Of a stretch of 9,790 bases of DNA, positions 1 to 5,859 are shown piece by piece. The notes beneath the pieces are model-generated. The model saw only the letters and a program-made list of their open reading frames with translations. It had not been told where the DNA came from and did no database searches. The position numbers and the translations under genes were made by a program. Source of the stretch: Candidatus Krumholzibacteriia bacterium. Lineage in GTDB: Bacteria; Krumholzibacteriota; Krumholzibacteriia; Krumholzibacteriales; Krumholzibacteriaceae. How positions within the stretch are numbered: the stretch's first letter is position 1; each line of letters begins with the position of its first letter. The stretch is from positions 1-9,790 of the forward strand of contig JAQTVX010000057.1 in the NCBI GenBank assembly GCA_028706585.1, in the 5' to 3' direction.

Positions 1-1
1 C

Positions 2-1573
2 TACTCGGGCGTGACCGACGTGGCGTCTCTCATGCACGACGCGGCCCTGATGGACGCCTCGAAGCGAGTCTGGGACAATGTGGTCTCGAAAAAGCTGTAT
101 CTCACTGGAGGAATCGGCTCGCGGGGGCAGGGGGAAGGCTTCGGTCCCAACTACGAGCTTCCCAATATGACCTCTTACTGCGAGACTTGCGCCTCCATAG
201 CGAACGTCTTCTGGAACTACCGTCTGTTTCTGAACGAGGCGGATTCGCGCTACTACGATGTCCTCGAACGCGTGCTCTACAACGGCGTGATTTCGGGAGT
301 CTCGCTCGGCGGCGACAAATTCTTCTACGACAACCCACTCGAGTCGAACCACACGCACGAGCGTGCACCCTGGTTCGGATGCGCCTGCTGCCCGGGGAAC
401 GTCACCCGATTCATGGCGTCCGTGCCCGGATACGTCTACACGGCGACCGACGACGCCGTCATGGTGAATCTGTTCGTGGGCAACAAGGCGGAAATCCCGA
501 TGGGGAGCGACACCGTGAGGCTGTCGCAGACCACCGATTATCCATGGGATGGAAAGGTGAGGATCGATGTCGACGAGCCGCCCGCGCGGCGGTTCGACCT
601 CATGGTGCGCGTGCCGGGTTGGGCCGCAGGCCGTCCGGTCCCATCCGATCTATATCATTTCGCGGATTCGACGAGCGAAGGGGTCGTATTTCATCTGAAT
701 GGAAAGAAGATCGAGCCCAAGATCGCGCGCGGCTATGCTCATATTCGCAGACGCTGGAAGAAGGATGATGCGCTCGAGATCAGCATCCCCATGCCCGCAA
801 GAAAGGTGATGGCCGATGGGCATGTCGAGGCCGACCGGGGCAAGATCGCCTACCAGCGCGGGCCGCTCGTCTACTGTTTCGAGGACAAGGACAACAACGA
901 CGGCTGGCTGTTCGACGTGTTCGTGCCCGAGGATGAAGCGGTGTGCCAGCAGTTCGAAGACAGCCTTCTCGGCGGCATCACGACCTTGGGCGTCGATGGC
1001 TACCGGGTCGCCGTGACCGGCGCTGACACGACCGTCGAGCGGACGCCGCTCAAGGCGATTCCATATTTTGCTTGGGCCAACAGGGGCGCCGCCAATATGC
1101 TCGTGTGGATGCCGGAAGCGAAGGCGAACGTGTTCACGAGGTCGGGCTGGGGCAAAGAGATGGAGGCGGCCGCATCCTCATCGATGAAATGGGTGTGGGG
1201 GCTCAATACCGGTTTCGACCCCCGAAGCTCCTCCGACGTCGACAAGATCTACTACTACTTCTGGGAGAGCGACCATTCGGAGCAGTGGGTGCAGTACGAC
1301 TTCAAGAAACCCGTCACCCTGTCCGAATCCAAGGTCTACTGGTTGAACCTCGATCAATACGACGGCAACTACCGTGTGCCGGAGTCATGGAGCCTCATGG
1401 TGCGGGATGCGGGGAAGCGCTGGGTGCCCGTTGTCACGGCAGATGCTTACAACGTGGAGCTCGACAAATACAATGCCGTCACGTTCAAACCCGTGAAGAC
1501 CTCGGCCATCCGCATGAGGGTGAAGCTCCAGAAAGGCAGCCTTGCGGGAATACTGGCGTGGAAGGTCATCTGA
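2..1573 (+). CDS. GH127 (DUF1680) glycoside hydrolase, beta-L-arabinofuranosidase-like, 5' truncated
   Basis: The gene enters from the left edge: codons for Tyr-Ser-Gly at 2-10 precede the GTG at 11 and fit the family, so that GTG is not the start. Residues below count from that GTG. E42 (in GEGF), E58 and C60 (in YCETC) and C126-C127 (in CACCPGN) match the GH127 active site of HypBA1: acid/base Glu322, zinc ligands Glu338, Cys340 and Cys418, and nucleophile Cys417. The 16-residue E42-E58 spacing agrees. By that register about 280 N-terminal residues are missing, including any signal peptide. A beta-rich region follows the barrel. The last ~130 residues (about 390-520, with SEQWVQYDF and a closing GILAWKVI) look like a discoidin-type sugar-binding beta-sandwich; this part is inferred. 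The family removes terminal beta-L-arabinofuranose from plant-type glycans, but DUF1680 is broad and the substrate is not proven. No transporter or SusC/D gene is adjacent. The gene ends at TGA 1571-1573. Confidence 0.9.
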   Translation, partial: YSGVTDVASLMHDAALMDASKRVWDNVVSKKLYLTGGIGSRGQGEGFGPNYELPNMTSYCETCASIANVFWNYRLFLNEADSRYYDVLERVLYNGVISGVSLGGDKFFYDNPLESNHTHERAPWFGCACCPGNVTRFMASVPGYVYTATDDAVMVNLFVGNKAEIPMGSDTVRLSQTTDYPWDGKVRIDVDEPPARRFDLMVRVPGWAAGRPVPSDLYHFADSTSEGVVFHLNGKKIEPKIARGYAHIRRRWKKDDALEISIPMPARKVMADGHVEADRGKIAYQRGPLVYCFEDKDNNDGWLFDVFVPEDEAVCQQFEDSLLGGITTLGVDGYRVAVTGADTTVERTPLKAIPYFAWANRGAANMLVWMPEAKANVFTRSGWGKEMEAAASSSMKWVWGLNTGFDPRSSSDVDKIYYYFWESDHSEQWVQYDFKKPVTLSESKVYWLNLDQYDGNYRVPESWSLMVRDAGKRWVPVVTADAYNVELDKYNAVTFKPVKTSAIRMRVKLQKGSLAGILAWKVI

Positions 1574-1639
1574 GGCGAAATCGCCGCGGTCTCAATGAGC
1601 CTCCCCGTGCTTCGCCGGAAAATGTTTTGAGGCGGCGCC

Positions 1640-1669
1640 TTGACTTGGGGCACAAAAGAAGCGATTTTT
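1640..1669 (+). promoter_or_regulatory. Possible promoter of the exported repeat protein gene
   Basis: TTGACT at 1640-1645 is a good -35-like hexamer. The region 17-18 bases on (1663-1669) is only T-rich, not a clear TATAAT. The ten bases cTTGACttgg recur at 2521-2530 before rplU, which is the main support. The 183-base gap between the flanking genes also holds a GGCG-AAAT-CGCC mini-hairpin right after the upstream stop, and an AAA/TTT plus CGCC/GGCG hairpin at 1613-1634. Neither is followed by a T-run, so no terminator is called. Confidence 0.3.
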
Positions 1670-1716
1670 AGGCAGAAGAGTATTGCACCGCATCGATCCT
1701 TCGCAGCACATCTTGC

Positions 1717-1739
1717 CTAACATAGCCCCGCCGGGTTAG
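1717..1739 (+). other. Small inverted repeat in the 5' leader of the repeat protein gene
   Basis: CTAAC (1717-1721) and GTTAG (1735-1739) can pair around a 13-base C/G-rich interior. The hairpin ends 7 bases before the GGAGG ribosome-binding site at 1747-1751, so it could affect translation. The stem is only five base pairs and may be chance. Confidence 0.2.
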
Positions 1740-1756
1740 ATCAGCCGGAGGTGAGA

Positions 1757-2479
1757 ATGATGAAGCTCTTATATCTGATACTGTTCGTGGCCCTGGCCGT
1801 TTTTATGGCTCAGTGCTCGGATGACGATGATTATTATGACTATCTTGCTTCTTCATGCATTGATACGGTGCTTGCGGGCGATACGATCGTAAACATGCAG
1901 TCGGTCGATATCGTTCATGTCTATCCCACCGGCTGCAATTACTTTTCACGATTTGCATCGACTGAGGCCGGAGACACTCTCTCATTGCAGGCGCTCTATG
2001 ATTTCTATTTTCATGGCAACCCATGCGCGCATGGCTCCGGTCTGGATACGACGGCATATCATTTGGTGTTCTCTCATTACGGCCAATGGTTCTTGAAGTA
2101 TGCACGGAGCGAGGGAGTAAGGATCGTCCAGCCGATATTCGTAAAACCTCCGAATGCGTATGATTATCTCGACAACTCATATATCTACAAGGTGCTTGCT
2201 CCCGATACGATCCATAATGGGGACCCGGTCCAGATCGTTCATATCTTTCCAGGTGGCTGCAATCATTTCGAGCGATTCGAATCGGACGAGCGTGGAAACA
2301 CTCTCTCGTTGAATGTGGTTTATCATTGGGTCAACGTGGTAGGCTATGAGTGCGCGCACGGTTCCGGTCTGGATACCACTGCGTACTCTCTGGCGTTTTC
2401 ATCGGGCGGGGTGCATTTCTTGAAATACACCAGAAGCGCGGAGGAGAAAGTCGTTCAGCCGATATATGTCGAGGATTGA
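1757..2479 (+). CDS. Exported two-repeat protein of unknown family, possible lipoprotein
   Basis: I do not recognise the family. GGAGG at 1747-1751 favours ATG 1757 or ATG 1760 over the GTG at 1751, which overlaps it. Residues count from ATG 1757. A short Lys-containing start and a hydrophobic stretch (about 4-17) lead to MAQC with Cys20, then Ser and four Asp. This looks like an exported protein, but Gln before the Cys breaks the usual lipobox rule (A/G/S), so a lipid anchor is uncertain. The rest is two tandem repeats, about 27-129 and 135-238, each opening with YDYL and ending VQPI(F/Y)V. I count about 59 identical positions with one single-residue gap. Shared blocks are GCN(Y/H)F, GxTLSL, CAHGSGLDTTAY and FLKY. 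Each repeat keeps one Cys in GCN and one in CAHGSG, so disulfides or metal binding are possible. Beta-rich alternation suggests paired beta-sandwich domains (inference). Base composition is visibly more AT-rich than the neighbours, which could mean transfer. Confidence 0.75.
   Translation: MMKLLYLILFVALAVFMAQCSDDDDYYDYLASSCIDTVLAGDTIVNMQSVDIVHVYPTGCNYFSRFASTEAGDTLSLQALYDFYFHGNPCAHGSGLDTTAYHLVFSHYGQWFLKYARSEGVRIVQPIFVKPPNAYDYLDNSYIYKVLAPDTIHNGDPVQIVHIFPGGCNHFERFESDERGNTLSLNVVYHWVNVVGYECAHGSGLDTTAYSLAFSSGGVHFLKYTRSAEEKVVQPIYVED
1835..2143 (+). repeat. Protein-level repeat unit 1 in the exported protein
   Basis: First of two tandem domains. It opens with YDYL and carries GCNYF, GDTLSL, CAHGSGLDTTAY and FLKY. 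It has one extra Cys (in SSCID) that unit 2 lacks. Confidence 0.85.
2159..2470 (+). repeat. Protein-level repeat unit 2 in the exported protein
   Basis: Second tandem domain, separated from unit 1 by the short linker KPPNA. It is roughly 57% identical to unit 1 by hand alignment. The DNA has diverged more than the protein at third codon positions, for example across the CAHGSGLDTTAY block, which suggests an old duplication held by selection. Confidence 0.85.
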
Positions 2480-2488
2480 AACGGCACT

Positions 2489-2517
2489 GGCTACCGGCGA
2501 GCCCGAGCTTGTTTTTT
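2489..2517 (+). terminator. Weak candidate terminator after the repeat protein gene
   Basis: GGCT (2489-2492) can pair with AGCC (2500-2503) around a seven-base loop. A run of six T lies at 2512-2517, but eight bases separate stem and T-run, so intrinsic termination would be inefficient. The T-run may simply be upstream context of the next promoter. Confidence 0.25.
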
Positions 2518-2521
2518 GCGC

Positions 2522-2550
2522 TTGACTTGGCCCATCTCGCATGTTATCAA
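2522..2550 (+). promoter_or_regulatory. Probable sigma70-type promoter of rplU-rpmA
   Basis: TTGACT (2522-2527) is followed after 17 bases by TATCAA (2545-2550), four of six matches to TATAAT. Transcription would start near 2557, leaving a leader of about 30 bases before GTG 2588. The position suits the start of the L21-L27 unit. No obvious leader hairpin is seen. Confidence 0.5.
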
Positions 2551-2587
2551 TAATGTTCGTTTCTGAAATTGAGCAGGAGGTATCTTT

Positions 2588-2899
2588 GTGTACGCGGTCG
2601 TACGCCTTGCGGGCAGACAACTTATAGTGAAACCGAACGAGATCGTGGACGTCCCGCTCCTCGATCTCGAGCCGGGAACCGTCATCAATTGCGATGAGGT
2701 GCTAGCATACTCTGACGGGAAGGATGTCCGCGTGGGGAAGCCGCTTGTCGAGGGCGTCAAGGTCCTCGGCGAGGTCATGGGCCACGGCCGCGAGGACAAG
2801 ATCCTTCTCTACAAGATGCGGCGCCGCAAAGGCTATCGCAGGAAGCAGGGCCATCGCCAGCATTACACTCGCGTGAGAATCAAAGAGATCACCGCGTAA
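2588..2899 (+). CDS. rplU: 50S ribosomal protein L21
   Basis: This is a structural protein of the large ribosomal subunit that binds 23S rRNA. The product has 103 residues, normal for bacterial L21. It starts YAVVRLAGRQ, has the mid-domain VGKPLVEGVKV, and ends with the basic signature RRRKGYRRKQGHRQ followed by TRVRI, which is diagnostic for L21. The GTG start at 2588 is set by AGGAGG at 2575-2580, seven bases upstream, and puts Tyr at residue 2 as in other L21 proteins. The N-terminal LAGRQ, in place of the common TGGKQ, recalls Bacteroidetes/Chlorobi L21 (from memory). rpmA follows after 20 bases, the standard L21-L27 pair. Expression is probably driven by the promoter just upstream. Confidence 0.98.
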   Translation: MYAVVRLAGRQLIVKPNEIVDVPLLDLEPGTVINCDEVLAYSDGKDVRVGKPLVEGVKVLGEVMGHGREDKILLYKMRRRKGYRRKQGHRQHYTRVRIKEITA

Positions 2900-2919
2900 G
2901 GCACTAGAGGAGCAGTCTC

Positions 2920-3174
2920 ATGGCACACAAAAAGGGAGTAGGGAGTTCGAAAAACGGGCGCGACAGCCAGTCGCATCGACTGGGCGTCAAGCGCTACTCC
3001 GGCCAGACGATCAATGCCGGCACGATCATCGTCCGTCAGCACGGCACGAGGATCCATGCCGGCACCAACGTAGGCAAGGGGAGAGACGACACCTTGTTCG
3101 CCCTCATCACGGGCGTCGTCAAGTTCGAACGTCTCGGAAAAGAAAAGAAGCGCGTCAGCGTATACGCCAAGTAG
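2920..3174 (+). CDS. rpmA: 50S ribosomal protein L27
   Basis: L27 is a large-subunit protein whose N-terminal tail reaches the peptidyl transferase centre. The 84-residue product begins MAHKKGVGSSKNGRDS and continues with RLGVKRYSGQ, AGTIIVRQHGT and the FHPG-region equivalent IHAGTNVGKGRDDTLFA, all typical. It begins directly with MAHKK, so it lacks the cleaved N-terminal extension known from Firmicutes L27. AGAGGAG at 2906-2912 lies seven bases before the ATG. It is co-transcribed with rplU. A strong hairpin follows 29 bases after the stop, so the pair appears to form a two-gene unit. The Obg GTPase gene that often comes next in other bacteria is absent. Confidence 0.98.
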   Translation: MAHKKGVGSSKNGRDSQSHRLGVKRYSGQTINAGTIIVRQHGTRIHAGTNVGKGRDDTLFALITGVVKFERLGKEKKRVSVYAK

Positions 3175-3203
3175 CCTGACCGGCAAAAAAGGCGGCATGT
3201 ATG

Positions 3204-3254
3204 AATGGAGAACCGGGAACAGTCGATGTTCCAGCGAGTTCTCCATTTTCATTT
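3204..3254 (+). terminator. Strong two-part rho-independent terminator after rpmA
   Basis: The outer stem is AATGGAGAAC (3204-3213) with GTTCTCCATT (3238-3247), ten perfect pairs. The inner stem is GGAACA (3216-3221) with TGTTCC (3227-3232), six pairs, closed by the loop GTCGA. The two stems are joined by an asymmetric internal loop (CG against AGCGA). TTTTCATTT follows at 3246-3254. The outer stem has an A-rich left side only in part, so the signal reads best on the + strand. It ends the rplU-rpmA transcript. Confidence 0.75.
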
Positions 3255-3306
3255 ATGACGGCACGGTTGGGGCGCCTGAGAACGATCCATCATCGGGGGT
3301 GAGGGC

Positions 3307-3960
3307 ATGAAGATCAAGTACCTGGGCCACGCGGCATTCGAGCTCGATCTCGACAGCGGGCGCCGCATCGTTTTCGATCCGTACACAACGGGGGCATTCG
3401 ACGCCATCGATTATGCTCCGATCGAGGGGAAGTTCGATGCGGCGGTCGTGAGCCACGACCACGACGATCACTGCTGCAGGGACGTTCTATCCCGCGCGAA
3501 AAGAATCATCAACAAGGCCGGCCGGGTCGATATCGGCGGCGCGTCGATCGAATCGGCCGCGACGTTCCACGACGAGGCGAAGGGCGCCAAGCGCGGCAAG
3601 AACCTCGTCTCGGTCGTCGAGGCCGAGGGGCTGCGCGTGGCGCACCTCGGCGATCTCGGGCATTCCGTCACGGCGAAGGACGTTCCCATTCTCAAAGGCG
3701 TCGACGTCATGATGATACCGGTCGGCGGCTACTTCACCATCGATGCCGCCGCCGCCGCGAAGATCGTGAAGGAGCTCGGGCCGAAGATCGTCATCCCGAT
3801 GCATTACCTGACGATGAAGGTAACGCTACCCATCTCGCCGGTTGAGAATTTCACGAAACTGATGGATAATGTCGAGCGAGCCGGCGCGAGCGAGATCGCC
3901 GTGACGAAGGAGACGCTTCCCGCGACGACGAAGGTCATCGTGCTGGAGGCGGCGAACTAG
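3307..3960 (+). CDS. UPF0173 metal-dependent hydrolase (metallo-beta-lactamase fold, UlaG-like)
   Basis: This is a cytoplasmic metallo-beta-lactamase-fold hydrolase of the UPF0173/UlaG-like group; the substrate is unknown for most members. The 217-residue protein starts MKIKYLGHAAFEL, typical for the group. Candidate metal ligands are the motif H50-x-H52-x-D54-H55 (SHDHDDH), H88, D116 (in HLGDLGH) and H166 (in IPMHY). The GGYFTIDAAAA segment before the last His is also a group signature. Length is normal and nothing is missing. GGGGTGAGGG lies directly before ATG 3307. It is separated from rpmA by a terminator and from the next gene by 31 bases, so it may start the downstream transcript or stand alone. 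No clear promoter was seen in 3255-3306. Distant relatives include the lactonase UlaG, but lactonase activity cannot be claimed here. Confidence 0.9.
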   Translation: MKIKYLGHAAFELDLDSGRRIVFDPYTTGAFDAIDYAPIEGKFDAAVVSHDHDDHCCRDVLSRAKRIINKAGRVDIGGASIESAATFHDEAKGAKRGKNLVSVVEAEGLRVAHLGDLGHSVTAKDVPILKGVDVMMIPVGGYFTIDAAAAAKIVKELGPKIVIPMHYLTMKVTLPISPVENFTKLMDNVERAGASEIAVTKETLPATTKVIVLEAAN

Positions 3961-3991
3961 CCGCTGGCGAAATGATCCCGGAGGATGCTCA

Positions 3992-4270
3992 ATGAAGAAA
4001 GACGTCGAGTTCGTCAATATCCTGCGCACATTCAGCCCGCAGGACATCATGATAATCAAGAGCATCCTGGACGGATCGGGCATAGAGTACTACGTTCAGG
4101 GGGAAAACGGCATCACGGTGCGTCCCTTCGTCGATCCGGCGAGAGTCATGGTCGTGAAGGAGCAGGCGGATGACGCCTTGGAGCTGCTGAAGGATCTGGA
4201 TCTGTCTTTCTACGTGTACAGGCCGGATCGTCACAAGGATAATGATAAGGGCAGTGAACCGTCAGAGTGA
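3992..4270 (+). CDS. DUF2007 domain protein
   Basis: This is a 92-residue cytoplasmic protein with no signal peptide or membrane segment. The pattern LRTFSPQDIMIIKSILDGSGIEYYV, then VRPFVDPARVMVV and QADDALELLKDL, matches the small ferredoxin-like DUF2007 domain, described as a putative prokaryotic signal-transducing domain; its function is unproven. Residues about 75-92 form a charged hydrophilic tail (DRHKDNDKGSEPSE) beyond the domain. The start at ATG 3992 is supported by GGAGG at 3980-3984. Its stop lies eight bases before the ATG of the fumarase alpha gene, and the GAGGTGG ribosome-binding site of that gene overlaps its stop codon, so the two are probably translated from one message. Any functional link to fumarase is unknown. 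Confidence 0.8.
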   Translation: MKKDVEFVNILRTFSPQDIMIIKSILDGSGIEYYVQGENGITVRPFVDPARVMVVKEQADDALELLKDLDLSFYVYRPDRHKDNDKGSEPSE

Positions 4271-4278
4271 GGTGGAGA

Positions 4279-5289
4279 ATGGCGAAAGCAAAGCGCAAGT
4301 CAAAGACGCCCGCAAGGGGCAAGGCGAAGGCCAAGAAGCCCGCGAAGGTCAAGGCCCGGGCGAAAAGAGCGCCGCGGCGCGTGAAAAAGGCGCGGCCCGT
4401 CAAGAAGGCGCCGCGGGCGGCCAGGAAGGCCGGGCCGGTCTCGCCGCTGAGAGAGATCAGCGCGAAGAAGATAGCCGACGTCGTGGCGCGTCTGTCGATG
4501 GAGGCCAACTACGATCTCGAGCACGACGTTCTCGAGGCGCTCGAGAGGGGTCTCGGCGCCGAGATTTCCCCGGTGGGGAAGGAAATATTCAACCAGCTTC
4601 TCGAGAACGCTGCGATAGCGCGCAACGAGCGGATGCCGATCTGCCAGGACACGGGGCTCGCGGTCATATTCGTCGACCTCGGCCAGGATGCCCACGTCAC
4701 GGGCGGCCTCCTCGATGAGGCGATCAACGAGGGCGTGCGCCGCGGCTACACGGAGGGCTATCTCCGCAAGTCCGTTCTCGGCGATCCGCTGAGGCGCGTC
4801 AACACCAAGGACAACACGCCGGCCGTCATCCATACGCGGATCGTGCCCGGCGACAGGCTCAGGCTCTGGGTCGTCCCGAAGGGCGGCGGCAGCGAGAACA
4901 TGAGCAAGATCGCGATGCTCAAACCGGCAGACGGCATCGAGGGCGTGAAGAAGTTCGTGGCCGAATCCGTACGAATCGCCTCGGCCAACCCGTGCCCGCC
5001 GATCGTCGTGGGTGTCGGAATCGGCGGATCGTTCGAGCAGTGCGCCGAGAATGCCAAGCGCGCGCTTCTGCGCACGATCGGGAGCGCTCATCCGGACGCG
5101 TTCTACGCCGATCTCGAGGGCGAGCTGCTCAGGATCATCAACGATCTGGGGGTGGGGCCCATGGGGCTCGGCGGGCGCATCACGGCGCTCGCGGTTCATA
5201 TCGAGGCGGCGCCCTGTCACATCGCCTCGCTCCCCGTCGCGGTGAATATCAATTGCCACGCGGCGCGGCACAAGACCGCCGTGCTCTGA
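4279..5289 (+). CDS. Class I fumarate hydratase, alpha subunit, with basic N-terminal tail
   Basis: With the beta subunit this [4Fe-4S] enzyme interconverts fumarate and malate in the TCA cycle. The catalytic domain runs from about residue 57 to 336. Three Cys match the cluster ligands of class I fumarases: C122 in CQDTG, C239 in NPCPP and C326 in NINCHAARH (E. coli FumA 105, 224, 318; spacing 117 and 87 against 119 and 94). NTKDNTPAVIH, GGGSENMS and GVGIGG are also family motifs. The first 50 residues are odd: 25 Lys/Arg, no Asp/Glu, many Ala and Pro, like a histone H1 tail. ATG 4279 is chosen because GAGGTGG at 4269-4275 precedes it. A GTG at 4381 is in frame but has a poor ribosome-binding site, and would still leave a basic tail. 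Relatives include L(+)-tartrate dehydratase alpha subunits; fumarase is more likely given the general context, but sequence alone does not exclude it. Confidence 0.88.
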   Translation: MAKAKRKSKTPARGKAKAKKPAKVKARAKRAPRRVKKARPVKKAPRAARKAGPVSPLREISAKKIADVVARLSMEANYDLEHDVLEALERGLGAEISPVGKEIFNQLLENAAIARNERMPICQDTGLAVIFVDLGQDAHVTGGLLDEAINEGVRRGYTEGYLRKSVLGDPLRRVNTKDNTPAVIHTRIVPGDRLRLWVVPKGGGSENMSKIAMLKPADGIEGVKKFVAESVRIASANPCPPIVVGVGIGGSFEQCAENAKRALLRTIGSAHPDAFYADLEGELLRIINDLGVGPMGLGGRITALAVHIEAAPCHIASLPVAVNINCHAARHKTAVL

Positions 5290-5307
5290 TTCGGAGGAAG
5301 GTGAACG

Positions 5308-5859
5308 ATGGCCGAATATTCAATGACTGCTCCGTTGAAACCGGAAGACGTCGACAAGCTCCGCGCCGGCGACAAGGTGAATCTCACCGGCTTCATCTAC
5401 ACGGCGCGGGACGCGGCGCACAAGAAGCTCGTTGAGCTCATCAAGGAGGGGAAGCCGCTTCCGCTCCCGCTCGAAGGGCAGATCATCTACTACGTGGGGC
5501 CGTCGCCGACGCCCCCGGGGAAGGCGATAGGCTCAGCGGGCCCCACCACGAGCTTTCGCATGGACCCATACGCGCCCCTTCTGATCGAGCGCGGGCTGCG
5601 CGGGATGATCGGCAAGGGCGAGCGCGCCCCCGGCGTCGTGGAGGCGATGCAGAAGCACGGTGCCGTGTATTTCGCGGCGACGGGCGGCGCGGCGGCGCTT
5701 CTGTCGAAGCGCATCACCGCGGCCGAGGTTATCGCGTATCCCGAGCTGGGCGCCGAGGCGATTCGCAGGTTGACGGTCGTGAACTTCCCCGTTATCGTGG
5801 CGCAGGATTGCCATGGCGGGAACATTTACCGGGAAGGGCAGAGACAGTACGCACGATGA
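5308..5859 (+). CDS. Class I fumarate hydratase, beta subunit
   Basis: This is the C-terminal half of class I fumarase encoded as a separate protein; it pairs with the alpha subunit just upstream to form the active site. Length is 183 residues, normal for split beta subunits. Motifs seen are TGFIYTARDAAHKKL (residues 27-41, with R34, D35 and H38), YYVGPSPTPPGKAIGSAGPTTS (61-82; the core GSAGPTTS binds substrate in the family), MIGKG, AATGGAAALL, and FPVIVAQDCHGGNIY near the end. The gap from the alpha stop is 18 bases, with GGAGG at 5293-5297 followed by AAGGTGA. Its TGA overlaps the ATG of kdsB as ATGA (5856-5859), a sign of translational coupling. Tartrate dehydratase beta is the main alternative. 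Confidence 0.88.
   Translation: MAEYSMTAPLKPEDVDKLRAGDKVNLTGFIYTARDAAHKKLVELIKEGKPLPLPLEGQIIYYVGPSPTPPGKAIGSAGPTTSFRMDPYAPLLIERGLRGMIGKGERAPGVVEAMQKHGAVYFAATGGAAALLSKRITAAEVIAYPELGAEAIRRLTVVNFPVIVAQDCHGGNIYREGQRQYAR

Noticed and set aside
1574..1585. GGCG-AAAT-CGCC hairpin directly after the GH127 stop as a terminator
   Set aside because: Only four to five pairs and no T-run follows.
1646..1666. Sigma54-type -24/-12 promoter before the repeat protein gene
   Set aside because: GGGGCAC resembles the GG element, but the GC element at the right spacing (TTGC) is missing.
4267..4278. GTG 4267 as the fumarase alpha start, overlapping the DUF2007 stop
   Set aside because: It overlaps the likely ribosome-binding site; ATG 4279 is better placed and changes only four residues.
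4300..5271. A 323-codon open frame on the - strand opposite the fumarase alpha gene
   Set aside because: Arg-rich shadow of a GC-rich gene; the + strand carries all fumarase motifs.
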